Assembly (NCBI GenBank): GCA_019095985.1
Contig: CM032660.1
Location: forward strand, 42,179,220 to 42,243,219
Source of the DNA: Streblospio benedicti
Lineage: Eukaryota; Annelida; Polychaeta; Spionida; Spionidae
Direction: 5' to 3'
DNA: 64,000 bases
The notes under the pieces were generated by a model. The model made no database searches. It saw only the letters and a program-made list of their open reading frames with translations, and had not been told where the DNA came from. Shown here one piece after another: positions 34,563-46,613 of this stretch. The position numbers and the translations under genes were made by a program. Position 1 is the stretch's first letter; every line of letters starts with the position of its first letter.

Positions 34563-36140
34563 TATCAAAAAATAAGCGAGATGTTTTCCAACTTTAAGTA
34601 TTTCTAAAACAGGCAATGGCTGCTGGTAGGTTTTTTCATTCACAAGGCGTGTGTGGCCCATGTGCTTGTAGAAATATACTCGTTCATTGGTTGGAACATC
34701 TAGGCCTGCATACTGTGTACTTATGCGATGTCTATTCCTTGTTGCAGTCAACGTTCGGATTGTTGACACTGGCTAGCAAAACACATCTTATTTATTGCTG
34801 CCCATCCACCTACATGAAAAGCTGACAAACCTGTGTTCGCAAAAAATGTATTTATTATCAGACATAATGCCAATATTTTCTCTAATTGTATGATTTGTAA
34901 TAAGGTTGAGTCCTTTGATAGTGTCTGACGGGGAAAAGAATGGGTACTAAATGATTTCCCTTTCCATTTTGATAGCTAATTTTGTATTCTGGAAATAATT
35001 TTCTATCCACTGGATCAACTTTATTTCAAGATTTATTAGCTATCCACCTATTGGAGATAGCATCATTAAATGTCTCTATCGACATCCTGCCGGGTTCACC
35101 TCCCCTCCGGCGTTGAAGAGGGTTAGCCTCGAACAAATTGCATCACAGAGTAAAACATAATTGTGAATTGTCAAATTTTCAGTACAGTTAACTTCAATAC
35201 ACTTATCGATATATGTTTTCAGTTTATTGATGTCCTCATCGGTAGCTAACTTTTCTGGTGCACGTAAGTCCCTTTGTCTTCTCTCATTTATCTGGTAAGC
35301 ACTGTCTGAAAATATACTATTGCTTTTAAGGTTTAACACATGGATGAATTTATCAACAATATCAGCTTTGTCATCATTTGAATTCATCAAAAAGTGTCCT
35401 TTCAATAAGGATGCCGAAGTTTTTAAAAGGTATGAAATATTATGTTTTGATCCGTGATGCAATGTATCTGTTTCCTGGTCAATGGTAATGGCATCAATTG
35501 CCTCCTCGAGATACGCAAAATTTACTCGATTGAATAAATCTTCTTGGATATTTGGATTTTTCTATCTACTTTTAACTTCTATCAATAATTTAGCAAGGTA
35601 CCTCATATTGGATCTTATAGTTTTGTTTGTAGTCATCTTCTTGTCAACTTTTCTTTTTCCTTTTTTGAAAAGGGTCTTTCCTATGAATAGGATTGTATTG
35701 TCACCTGCAGCTATCTTCCCGACTTCATCTTGGCGTAATGAATTTTTAATTTCGACTGCAAAGTCATCCTGTTCACCGCTCTCAAAATAATTTACTTCAA
35801 TGCGTTTTTCCTTGACATTTCCACTCAAGGCACACTTACTTGCACACTTACTTGCATGTCTGACAAAAAAATTTTTTGAAATAAAGATTTTACAAGCTTT
35901 ACACATGACTACAGGGTTTTTCGTGGGTCTTTTTGTAATAAACTCACAGCCTTCATTTACTACTGATTGGTTGTATAGATAAATTCCCCTTTTTCTGATC
36001 AAATCTATTTTCTTATTTTGTTCTTGGAAGTCATTAAGTTTTTTAATCTCTTCAATTTCAGGTTCATTTTTATGTTTATTCAAAAGATGTCGCTTTAAGT
36101 TGGTATTCCTGGTCATATCATTGCCTTGCAAAATGCACAA
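34563..36140 (-). mobile_element. Zinc-finger/tyrosine-recombinase-like element protein, fossil
   Basis: Reading on the - strand: two C2H2-like stretches (NLKRHLLNKHKNEPEI; CKACKIFISKNFFVRHASKC), a middle region (AAGDNTILFIGKTLFKKGKR and MRYLAKLLIE), YVLLCDAICSRLTLFNA (35100-35160), and a separate exon (34775-34563) with TATRNRHRISTQYAGLDVPT, FYKHMGHTRLVNEKTYQQPL. The last exon holds the Arg-His, HMGH and Tyr boxes expected of a tyrosine recombinase. The family is widespread in aquatic animals; whether it is Crypton-like DNA transposon or a retroelement is unclear to me. It is old and broken. Confidence 0.6.
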
Positions 36141-36559
36141 GGACGTTTGTTTGTTTTTCTGAAATATAAATAAATGTTAATATTAATGTTAATAATGTAA
36201 AGGCATGAGATAAGCTATTTAACAAAAATTTATTGAGAGTTTGTAGCTTTATATTGTTATAGCTCATCAAGGTGAGCAAGATCTTAATTGAACTTAGGTA
36301 GACTCAGGATGGAAGTGGAAGCAAGGAAGGAAACCTTATGCAGGGCAGATCCAGAGCTGTAGGTTTGGTAGGTTCAAAAGATCTGAGAAGGCAAGCACCA
36401 ATGGTGCACAACCAAGTATAGGGGGTTTGGGGGCATGCCCCCAGGAAATTGAAAAAATACAAAAAGAAAAACGATAATAAAAAATAAATAAATTGTGCAT
36501 TCTGCTGAATCTTTTTTATAAACCAGCCTTCGAATTGGGTTAGTTCTTGAGAGTCTCCT

Positions 36560-36741
36560 AAACAAAAACGCAGTGTACATATCTGCGCTGATTTTGGAGC
36601 CAGTGTGAAGTCATCACTCCTTGTTGTGCGAAGAAAGTCTAGCCACCGCTTGGCATCATCTTCATTTGATGGCCACTGGTGCAGTGGGATGCCATCCACC
36701 CCCGCTGAGCTACTGCACCCCCTACCCGGCACCTTCTGACC
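36560..36741 (-). pseudogene. Dead THAP domain
   Basis: The - strand ATG at 36741 gives MVRRCRVGG; after a one-base shift in the G-run, CSSSAGVDGIPLHQWPSNED, DDAKRWLDFLRTTRSDD and APKSAQICTLRF follow. This is a THAP domain with C-x4-C, HqwP and kW.dfLR blocks, but the C-x2-H ligand pair reads C-T-L-R, so the zinc-binding His is Arg. The frame continues about 60 residues without further similarity. A decayed gene lying 0.4 kb outside the right arm. Confidence 0.65.
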
Positions 36742-37576
36742 ATTACTTAAAGATTAATTTCTGACAGCAGGCGACATAGTTAGTTATCAGTATGGTAGCA
36801 TGGGTAAACAACATGAAACGTAAGATATTGAGTGCGCAGGCACGTTTGCGCATGTAACAAAAGTAAGTCAAGTTCAAAGTTCAAATATTGGCGTCACCTG
36901 AGTTCAAAGTTCATATCTGACGTCATGGTATTTTTAAGCAGAGAATTCCACCCCAACATTTTTACAAATAAAAGTCTTAATAATTATTAATGCATGACAT
37001 AAAAATTAAATGTCTTATTCTATTATTGTTTATTGATTAGTACTTCAGTGACTGCCAAATGCAAAGCGGTAACCAGCCATTATGAACTCACTAGAAAATT
37101 GCCCTTCAATATAAATATTTGTGATTTGACGCCAGTCACAGAAAAATGTATCATGATATTAGTTGGACTCTATATGAAAATAACATTTGATAATTGTAAT
37201 AATGAATTTGAATCCATAGTTTTTTATATTGTTAACAAATTAACAAAAAACTGTCGATTGCTTGTCGATTGATGTTGAAGACATTTTGATCAAAAGTAGT
37301 TCAACTATTCTTGGCTTTTTGTTTACAAAGAAAATACATTTTTACCATCACAGCCATTCAAAAACACAAATTAACATATTTCAAAACAAGATGGCTTTTT
37401 ACTATATCACATAGCGTGCACATCAGTAAATAAATTACCGAATTGCCCAACCATTTGAAACTACATAAAATATGTGTTAAATATTTACCATTGTATTCAA
37501 AATTCATCTATGATAGCTTTATTGATTTCTGCTGAGTAGATAAATTCTTTGTAACTGGTTTAATGTGTGGTACAGC

Positions 37577-39055
37577 GCAGTAAGATGTCAGATATACTTG
37601 ATGCAATATCAGAATTTGATCCAGTATTTGGAAGACTTTCTCCTGTATCAGGCAGATTCAATTGAGATGAGTTTTTATCACAAGTGTTTGTAGCACCTTG
37701 TTCCCTAATGAAATCATTCTAAATCTCCACCCAAAGAGGAACATCTTTCAAGTCTGATGTGGTATTGGGATGTTGGTGATCCTTGTAGTTGGCCACTTGC
37801 CAGGTTGGATTCTGATGCAGGAGCCATGATTGTTGAGACCTGGGTGCTCCTGGTGTTAGAACCAACTGGTGGATTCTCTGTATTCAATGTTAATGTCTTT
37901 GTCCTGTAATATTTTAATACTTTATAATGATATTGTGATGTAGTTGAATTTTACTTTGTTGAGTCATTGTATTTGATAAGGAGACTTGTAGAGCTGGAAA
38001 ACGTTGATAATAGTTACTTTCTAAATTCACTTTCTTCATTATTGCGCAACCAATGATATTTATGATATTTATGATATTTAATGTGTCGTTTAAGATTACT
38101 TTTATCAGAAAACATACTTTTACAAATGGGACATGGATATCTAGAACCTGTATGTATTTGTTTGTGTCTGGCAAGATTATTAGCTGTGACCGCTTTGCCA
38201 CATTCTGAACATTTAACACTATCCACATCTCCATGGTGTTGCTTTTGATGGATAATGAGTTTTTTTTGTGTGTATACTCTCTCTCTCACAAATTGTGCAT
38301 TTATACTTTTTAATCTGAAAAGCAATGACATGAAAATTTGTATGAACTGGTGAATAAATAACATATAATGTTGATAAATTAATATTTTCTTTGTTAATAT
38401 TTATTTGTGTTTCTCATTAACTACATAAATTTTGCATATGCTCACATTGCATTTATCAATAGGTTACTCACCCTCAGATGCTGCATCTGGTGAGATTCCA
38501 GATGCAACTTGCACTGGTATTGTGGCTCTTTTGTGTGGATCATCAGCTTGTGTAACTCTAGTCCGTGATCGGAACTAAATTTTTCGGGCGTAAGTCACAT
38601 AACTTGAATTCTGTGCTGCTTTTTCTTCACTGGTGTTGATACAAGTGATTACATTACTTGACTTTTTTTGTCTTTTTTCATCTTAGGTATCATGGACTCT
38701 ATTTTTACAGATTTAAATTTGTCCTTAGCAAGCTGATATTTGTAATGTACATGATTATCATTTGTTTTTTGGAAGGAAGTTTAGGAAAATGTATATCATA
38801 CCATATCTGATGTTGTTCGTTCTTTGTCACCAACATGTCTGCCTGTACAGCACCTGTAATATTTTAACATTCATTTCAAAATACACACAATAATACACAT
38901 TACTACATATATGAATAAATACTGTATTTAACCTGGTAGATCTAGCATGAAAATGCAAGTCTATGGGATTACCCTGGGAGAGTACCTTCATTCATATTGT
39001 ATGCAACATCCTCATCATGCTTGACAATCGCTTCTGCCTCAGCAACCTGGTCTTC
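37577..39055 (-). pseudogene. C2H2 zinc-finger gene, right-arm copy
   Basis: Exons on the - strand: 39055-38986, about 38855-38480 (basic region and first finger), 38330-38040 and 37910-37577. The third carries KCSECGKAVTANNLARHKQI then HTGSRYPCPICKSMFSDKSN and LKRHIKYHKYH, two good fingers plus a decayed earlier one. The last exon reads RSQQSWLLHQNPTWQVANYK, DVPLWVEI, then a TAG at 37721-37719 followed by open sequence to CTTH-stop. Probably a four-finger nuclear protein. Both arms share the TAG, so the gene was damaged, or the frame is not coding there, before duplication. Confidence 0.6.
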
Positions 39056-40968
39056 CTGTACACCTGTAAAATTCATAACATTCCTTACTACAAATGCATC
39101 TAAATACAAATACAGTCAATATTACTTAATATTTCCAAAGGTGAAATTGAATGCAGATACTATGATGGAAAACTACATTGAAAGCACTGAAGTATTATTC
39201 TAATTGACGCATTCCCTAAAAATATGAAAATTTTCTCACCAAAATAAATGAATGTGATTGGTGCTTCATAGCTAGTACTTACGATTTATTGCAACTGTAA
39301 TGTAAAAAAAACATGATTGTGGCAAAATATAATCTTAGCTTACATTTTTATCTCTAGCCTACAGGTATGAAGAGCAGCAAACATTCACAACATATATCAA
39401 TATGTTCTATTTATTTAGTTGAAGAGAAAATATAAAGAAAATTTGAAAAAGTATATGTAGATATTTACATACACACACCTAATTTAAAACCATGACATTG
39501 TTAGTAGAAGTGTCAACATTTGGCTAGTTATATGTATCGTTACTAGTTCTAGATCTACTGAAACCTTGTACTACTAGTACTGAAGTACTCTGCCAGTTTC
39601 ATATGCAATCTTGGTAAAATATGTATGAAATAGTTAGTGAACAATACCATAAGTAAACCTGATGGTACCAATATTAGATTCAGTTATGGTATCAAACACT
39701 CTTGGAAACCTTGTATGGGCCAATATATAGGTCTAAATCCATGACGTTTCCATCACAGAACTTGCTGTACCTAGGAGCCTGGCAAAAATCTGTCTTATGT
39801 GGGTTTTTAACCATAAAATTGACACAGTGATATAATATTGTATAGAGAATAACATATTAAATGGGGATGCATTTTTGATTGTTTCCAATCAACAATTTAA
39901 CCAACAAATCAACATCATAGAAGCAAGACAATCAAAAAACATAGTTGTGACATGAATGCATTTTTCAATTGCCATAGCCCTTGATCGACATAGGAACCTG
40001 GCAAACCTGTCTTACACAGATTTCAGCCATAGAAATTTATACAATGATAAAATATTGTATGGAGAATATATTAAAAGGTCATTTGTGTTCATTATCTTTT
40101 TCATAGAACAATTTGCTAATCATCAGCAAAATGGGCTGCATGATGGCAGTCTACACATAGACCTTACTCCACATAAGTATCTGAGAAATCTGTCTTCAGG
40201 GGATTTCAACCATAAAAATTTACATGATCGTTAAATAGTGTTTGACAAATAACATATTCAAAGGGCATTATATGACACGACCTTTATCATACAATACTTA
40301 ACCAATAACCAACATAAAATGATTTTTAATTTGCTAGCAAAATGTCGACTGTACCTCACTTTCAACTAATATATCTCTGGCTTGCTGCTATTAAATTTTA
40401 ACTTCAGTATATCAATAAAAACGTCAGTATTTCTACTTTCGCCTTCCTAAATTCGATCTTCCGGCTTGCAAAATACTGAGAGATACTTGGAAAAATGTAA
40501 AACATAGAAATGCGGTACTTTACGTCGAAAAGCTGCAGCCTTTTTACGTCAGATCAATACGCCGATTTCCAGTAAATCTTCGAAAATGTGTTTGCGTTCT
40601 GACTGAACATGGCCCTGTAAGCAACCTTTCTAAAAAATTCTTTTTCCTTGTTTATTTTTTTTACAATTGAAACCAATTTATTTGGTTTGAAATGGGACAT
40701 TATAACGACCGCCAAGTTGTCCTGATTGTACATACATAATTTGGAGCGTGTACGTCTTGTGGTTAAAAAAGCCTTTTGTGATACAAAAAATCACCTCTTC
40801 ATCTATATATATAGATACACAATTTATTCCATGAAAAATGAATGTGCATTGTAAATAACTTATGGTCATTTAGCACATCATTGAAGATAGTTGCTTTTAT
40901 ATAACTCAGTAAGTTATAATGCAAACTGAGACGTTACTACTAATTTACATTATGAAAGAATCATTTAA

Positions 40969-41903
40969 ACTATTTTTGATTTAGTTTAGATTTTGTTTTT
41001 TTCATGTCTGTTAAAATTTCTTCTGCAAGGTCAAGTACCTGCGATATTTTGGTTTGATTCTGCACCTACAACTTAAAAGCCTCCATCTGGAGTTGGCTTT
41101 TGATATCTTTCTCAGTTCTGTTTTTGTATATGACAATGAAGTAGCTGCTGTCGGACTATCTGACGTTGTTGTTGATCCAGATTCAATGGATGGTGTCACA
41201 CATCTGGATTTAGTTGCGGTGCCAGTGCTGGTGCCGAAGATGTAGATGGTAATTCCCTATCCGCATCTGACGAATTGTCGTCAGATAAACTGTTTCCGTC
41301 TACTTCCTCAATATGCCTTTTCATAGAAGATTGCATTTGTCAAAAATTTATAACAGAAATCAACAATCGTGTTAAAACATTCTTAGTTTTACATTGTTTT
41401 GTACATAATATTTGATTATAATTGGATAAAAACTAAAGTTTGCATAAAATACAGAAGCATGTTTTGTAAAATTTAAGCATCCTAGTGAGTATTTGAATGC
41501 TGCAGGAAATGTTGTGATTCTGATATAATCAATGCTCAATTAATGTTAAAAATATTTCATTCAGCATTTTAATTAATCAATTCATGTCTGATGCAGTTCA
41601 ATGAATGTAAACCAAATAATACATTTTATATGACAGCAATTAATGGTCTTAACATTTGAAAATTTTTGAAAAAAAAACAAAACAACAACAAAACAATCAT
41701 AATGCAACATTTTATGGTTTAATATTATTCAAATACCTCATAGAACCTATATTTATAGGTAATTGATTTCCCTTTTTGATTGCCTTAAATACTTTTGATT
41801 CATCTCCTCTGATGTCCAGAATTAACTGCTGAATTCTAGTCAGAGGAGTTGGATTAAACCCTCCCATGAAATGATAAAACAAAATTAAAATATATGTAAT
41901 CAT
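40969..41903 (-). pseudogene. Ser/Thr-rich regulator-like protein, right-arm copy
   Basis: Counterpart of the left-arm exons: GGFNPTPLTRIQQLILDIRG (from 41881) and, in the second exon, TPSIESGSTTTSDSPTAATS with the C-terminal helix region. Here the second exon is interrupted by indels relative to the left copy (for example around 41080 and 41240), so the left copy is the better preserved one. Confidence 0.45.
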
Positions 41904-41913
41904 GAAATATCAG

Positions 41914-43417
41914 CATGCCGTTGGCATGGTAAAATGCGTCATGTATTTTTAATCAGACGTTATGAAGTACAGAAATCTAAGGCAAAAAAAGGAAAAGAAA
42001 AAACGTAATCATCATCTGGCATTTGCTCTAGTGCCGTTCGAAACATTTGAACTAATTGATTGTGTTCGTCAAAAAAAAAATTGCAATGCAGACACAATTG
42101 CATGATTAGTGTTAGAATCTATTCTACAACGTTGATTGACTTGATCTTCAACGGTTCCCATAAAATAAATTTGCAGAAATTTATGATCTGAATCTGACAT
42201 TGGTAGCATTGATCTGGCACGGTGATAGATTTGCCCTTGGATTTTAAATGTTGGCATGTAATTTTCATGGATAATTTCTGTGGCACCAAAGGAGGTCATT
42301 TGGAAACAGGAATTGAAATTTCGGATGTTTGTCAAAAAGTGCCGTGATTGAGCAGATTTACCTGAAACCAAAGTTGATAGAGGTTCAGGAGGTGAATGTA
42401 AAACTGGCAATTTCACCTTTCCACCTGCACAGCACATTCCTGGAGTTTCATTCTTGAATTTCAATGCACTGCAAAAGTTGCATTTGCTGTCCATTTTTCC
42501 AATTACAACACACCTATGACCACTGTAATCTAGGCGAGGATCGTAGTTGAATGCAGCTAGGGTCATTTCATTATTACTTGGCGGTCTGGATTGAATACGA
42601 ACATAGTTTTCTCGAACCTGCCTTTGTCTCGCTGCTGGTCTAGGGTTTCATAGGACCTTATTTGCGCAGTACGTGCTCGTTTTGCATTCAACCTGGATTC
42701 TCACTGCTGGGTGGTTTCGCTGCACGATATTCAGCATTGCGCAATCTAAGTGTTTGTAATCTAGAATCACGCTGTTCAGCCGTTTCTGAAGCCGTTGTCT
42801 TTTTTGTAACGTTTTGATCTAGACGTAGATCGACCGATAGAGGTGCGTTTTGGAGGCATACTGGGTACTCATTTGAACTGCAAATAAAAGGTGGGATTTT
42901 GATAATTTTACCCATTTACCCCATAATGAAGGTGTAACTATCCAAGAATATACGACGTTCGAAGTGCCATTGATTTTACTAAGGACATTACGTAGCTGTT
43001 AAAATCAATATGAAATAGATCTATAGTGAAAAGTAGACTCACACTATCTGTAAATGGTTCATCATAACATTTTGCCATCTGTCTGTAGTACTGTTTTAAG
43101 TACTGTTTTAATTAAACTGTTTTTTAATTGTTGTATCGTAAATTGTTTCAGTATGTCTTACGTATTACAGTGTGCGTTCTAGGTCTTGTGACGTAATACA
43201 GCGCATGTTCTTAAGTATACAGTATAAGCTCTTCTGGAGGTATGTGAATAAAATGCAAATTATAGAGGGGTGGAGCACCCGATGCACATTTAAAGTAGCC
43301 AAAAACCGTGCCTGAAATACACACAACGATTTGCCCAAGTTTCACGGTGATTGGCTGTGCGGTTTAGGAGTCTATAGCGACAATAGACACAAAATTTTGC
43401 ATTTTATATATATAGGA
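41914..43417 (-). mobile_element. Helitron, internally deleted, right arm only
   Basis: The 5' end (43417 downward) reads TCCTATATATATAAAATGC followed by CTATAGACTCCTAAACCGC, the classic Helitron left terminus. Coding pieces: ETAEQRDSRLQTLRLRNAEY (42800), MCCAGGKVKLPVLHSPPEPL, FKIQGQIYHRARSMLPMSDS and LQIYFMG (42480-42150), and EHNQLVQMFRTALEQMPDDD in a shifted frame (42060). These are the Rep N-terminal blocks. The 3' end is a CATGCC/GGCATG hairpin followed by CTGA at 41914. HUH nuclease and helicase are deleted. The left arm has no such insert. Confidence 0.75.
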
Positions 43418-43879
43418 AAATTTACATATTAATATGTAATCTCATGGCAAAATCATTAACAAATTCATTATGTAAATAGTATGCATTTGGTATGTTTAGA
43501 TGGAGCAGCAGCATGCCAAACTTCCATAGTATTATAATTTCCGGAACCAGCTAAAATACAGTTTTTAAGCCATAGCATCTTCATGCACAAACCTGTGCCA
43601 AAAATAGAAATTTTCATAAATATTGCATGAGAAATCAGAAAAATTTACTGAAATAATAATCTGTTTCAATTATTAATGACTGGATGCTTTTCGTTCTAAA
43701 GCATGCATAGTAAACTTTTGAAAAAAATCTGTTTTCAAGAAGCACTAGCTTCATTGTTATTTTCTAAATATTGCAAAATGTTCTGTACATGGATTCCCAT
43801 GCATGTAGTATTTTATCAAAATAAATCTTACTTTTTTACATCAGGTTCCAAAAATAAATGCATTATACTTAAAAATAAT

Positions 43880-44449
43880 TCATAATTTTGACATATACAA
43901 ATCTATTATACATTCATTACGATCGAAATATGAATCACTCTCTAATATCAGAACATTGAACAATTTGAAAAAAATTCTCTGTATCTGAACACTGTAGGGT
44001 AAATAATACAATTTAGTATTTAACGAAGCTTCTGAAACTGATTTTACCACTTTCCTCATGTTAAGATTTATCGTTGTCTCATGTGTTTCATCTAGGAATA
44101 TTGATGACCATGCAGTACCAGACAAATTCATGACGAAACCACTCTTTGAAAGCATGTCAAGTATTGATTGAGGGAATTTCAATAAATCATTCAAATGATT
44201 TGGAATATGTTTGTAATAATAATTAGATGGAGCAGCATGAAATAATGGTCTGATTGCCTTGATAGCAGCATTTCTCAAGTGCCAATTTCCGGATCTACCA
44301 GCTAAATACAGTTTAATTACAGCCATAGTATCTTTATGCACAAACCTGTACCAAAAATGGAAATTTTCATCAATACTGCACATCTTTTTGCAGAAATCAG
44401 AAAATTCTACTGAATAATTTCCAATAATCTGTTTCAATTCATTAATGCA
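43880..44449 (-). pseudogene. LDETHE-family protein, right-arm copy
   Basis: Same frame as 20160-20750: after AATCAG it reads CINELKQIIGNYSVEFSDFC, GNWHLRNAAIKAIRPLFHAA, IFLDETHETTINLNMRKVV, to a stop after DLYMSKL. The open frame of 190 codons survives in both arms. The downstream basic part is deleted here; a diverged partial repeat of the exon follows at 43500-43690. Confidence 0.5.
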
Positions 44450-44662
44450 CTGATTTAAAAAGCTTGAGAGAGTTAAATTCTATCTGAGGTATCTTTATAA
44501 TTTGAGTACTTGGGTACGAATATTTCACAGTAATGAATTCATGCTTATGGGTTATTATGTTTTCACTACCTCCTAACGTCCGCTGGACTGCACACTCGGT
44601 TCGGTTTCGTCTTGGCAGCTTCTCATCCTCCAGAACAACGTGTGGCTATAAGCATAATATAC

Positions 44663-44881
44663 CTGCACAAGTTGGGACTCTATGACTTTTGCCTGATGTA
44701 CTCTCAAGCAAAGAGTAGGTTCCAAATAACGCAGAATGGCCAGGAGAGTCTGACTTACAACTACTTTCTGAGCCAACGAGTTCAGCAGATCCTCTTGAGA
44801 TCTCTTCCAAGTGATTAAAATGTTCGCATTTAAGTACTGCCTGATGTGCCTCATTACTGTGTTCATAGCCATTGCTCTCAC
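44663..44881 (-). pseudogene. Kolobok-like DDE transposase exon (right arm)
   Basis: Good acceptor (TATTTTTAG) then VRAMAMNTVMRHIRQYLNAN and LLNSLAQKVVV; a two-base loss relative to the left arm removes the GDCKSDSPG block from frame, which resumes as KVIESQLVQ before the GTATAT donor. Same exon limits as the left copy. Together with the upstream exon at 45371-45536 this arm preserves more of the gene structure, the left arm more of the reading frame. Confidence 0.6.
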
Positions 44882-45370
44882 CTAAAAATATAGGGAATAT
44901 TTATGACGTGGGATTATTTATGAAATATATTAGTTATGTAACATTTATGATTTATTTTCAAAGTATTTGATCAAAGTTATATGACTAGAAGTGTTCATTT
45001 ACTTTCATAAATTTCAGTAATCTTAAGCTTTGGCTGATAGCGCCACCAGAAAAGTAGAGAGCAGCGCTCATTAGTAGGTTCAGCAGAGGCATTTCACCAT
45101 GCATGGGTTGATTTTGCCATCTTTTCTTGTGCCCACAAGTTGAACATGACTAAAATGACAAGCCAAATATAAATCACTACAAATTCTAAATAGAATTCAT
45201 ACAAGCTTTTTTTCAATTCCGTATTCATGCATCAGTTACCTAATTATGTAAGAGGATGTAAATAAATGACAAAATGGCTCAGTTAGCTTTATTATTGCAT
45301 CTGAATGTTATTCATATTGATTAAAATTCATTTTCAATACATGTTTAAAATGTATTTTATATATTCTTAC

Positions 45371-45536
45371 AATTGATGCCATGAAGCGACTTCCTGCTGA
45401 CTGTAATTTGGAAGTCTCTTCGACGACAGTAGCCACATTCGAACACATACAGCAGACAGCAAGCAGCTGCAACAACCTGGCTTTCGTCACCATAATGGTT
45501 TCATTTATACTTTCACGTTCAGTCTGATGCTTTCTC
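45371..45536 (-). CDS. Upstream exon of the Kolobok-like gene
   Basis: Between TTTTCAG and GTAAGA the exon encodes RKHQTERESINETIMVTKAR then LLQLLAVCCMCSNVATVVEE. In Kolobok-type proteins a similar segment (fIVfe..Ll.Lf..C..Cg..v) lies upstream of the DDE block. C-x2-C is present. It lies outside the inverted repeat, 267 bases beyond its edge, so only the right-hand gene has it. Confidence 0.5.
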
Positions 45537-45973
45537 CTGAAAAAATTATATTTATATATTTATGTTAACTCAGTTCATTATTTTGACAAGTCTTGACTCT
45601 TGTCAAGACGACAAGCTGGTATATGGACAAAGAACTTCATTTATTAAAAACGCATTTTTAGAGCACACACATATTGCAATGTATCCAAAGGTAAATTTAG
45701 AGTCTTAGCAATACTTGTTTCATCACTTGATGAAAATTACCTTCCATCATGCTTGACGACTGAAAGAAGTTGAACTTTAGATAATATTCTAAACCTGATA
45801 CAGATACAGAAGCTTCTAAATGTACGTGACGTGAGAAATAAGGTAACTGATGTCTTGTGAGTTGGTTTAGATACGATTGCACACTATGACAGACTGATTT
45901 TCTTAGAAAAGGGATATACACAAGGAAAATAACTTCATGTTTAATGATAACGTTCGTCCTTAGGAGCTACATA

Positions 45974-46450
45974 CCGGGTTCCTTCCTTGTCTTGGCAGCT
46001 GTCAAAGTTGGTGCTCTGCCTCTGGTGCCGGTAGATGTAGTAGTAGATTTAGTAGATGTAGATTCAACTGCAGTTGTGGGGGATAGCAGGTAAATTCACT
46101 TAAAACTGTTGTTGTTGGTGTTTTTCAGCTTTAAATTTACAATAGTAAATAAACTTTAATGAAGTGCTGATTTTTACATTAGGAATCAAATACCTCGAGC
46201 TTCATTGACATTCCCACTGCCTCTTCCTCTTCCTCTCCCTCTTTCTCTGCTGGTGGAGGAGGTGGTGGAGGTGAGGTGGTGGTGAAAGTGCGGGTGGTGT
46301 TAGTAGTGGTAGTGGTCGTAGGAGTGGGAGTCTGGGCCTGTTGTGGTGGTTGTGGTGGTCTTTAGAGCAGTGGTGGTAGTAGTGGTCTGGGGGGCGGTGG
46401 TAGTGGTGGTAGTCTGGGGTTTCTGGATAGAGGCTCTTATTTTGCCCACT
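45974..46450 (-). CDS. Thr-rich low-complexity exons
   Basis: On the - strand 46440-46190 encodes poly-Thr tracts (APQTTTTTTALKTTTTTTTG) and, in another frame of the same block, RERGRGRGRGSGNVNEARG before a GTATTT donor. The next exon (about 46100-45975) reads TAVESTSTKSTTTSTGTRGR with APTLTAAKTRKEP before GTATGT. These GGT/GGA-rich tracts on the + strand could also be a plain microsatellite, but splice signals on both sides favour an exon. Probably a disordered linker of the gene that continues at 45536. Confidence 0.4.
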
Positions 46451-46613
46451 TGCTTCCGGTGTACAGCTTATTGCTCTCCCTTTTTAACACTAAAAATACA
46501 TAACAATCGACCATAATAATATGCATCAATTTATAATACTTAACAAGCAAATTAATGCACCATCGTCTAACAAAATGTTGAGATAACCTGAGTTATATTA
46601 GATAAATATTCAC

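Larger units (their letters stand above)
37104..45104 (-). repeat. Right arm of the giant inverted repeat
   Basis: Reverse complement of 19499-29266. It is shorter because it lacks the three left-arm insertions and most of the 20800-21290 region, but it holds a Helitron (41914-43417) that the left arm lacks. Beyond 45104 the gene set continues with exons absent from the left arm, so this arm is likely the source copy. Confidence 0.9.

Noticed and set aside
46200-46440. Gly-rich protein on the + strand from the GGT/GGA tract
   Set aside because: The + frame has early stops and no splice context; the - strand gives Thr-rich and RG-rich frames with splice signals.
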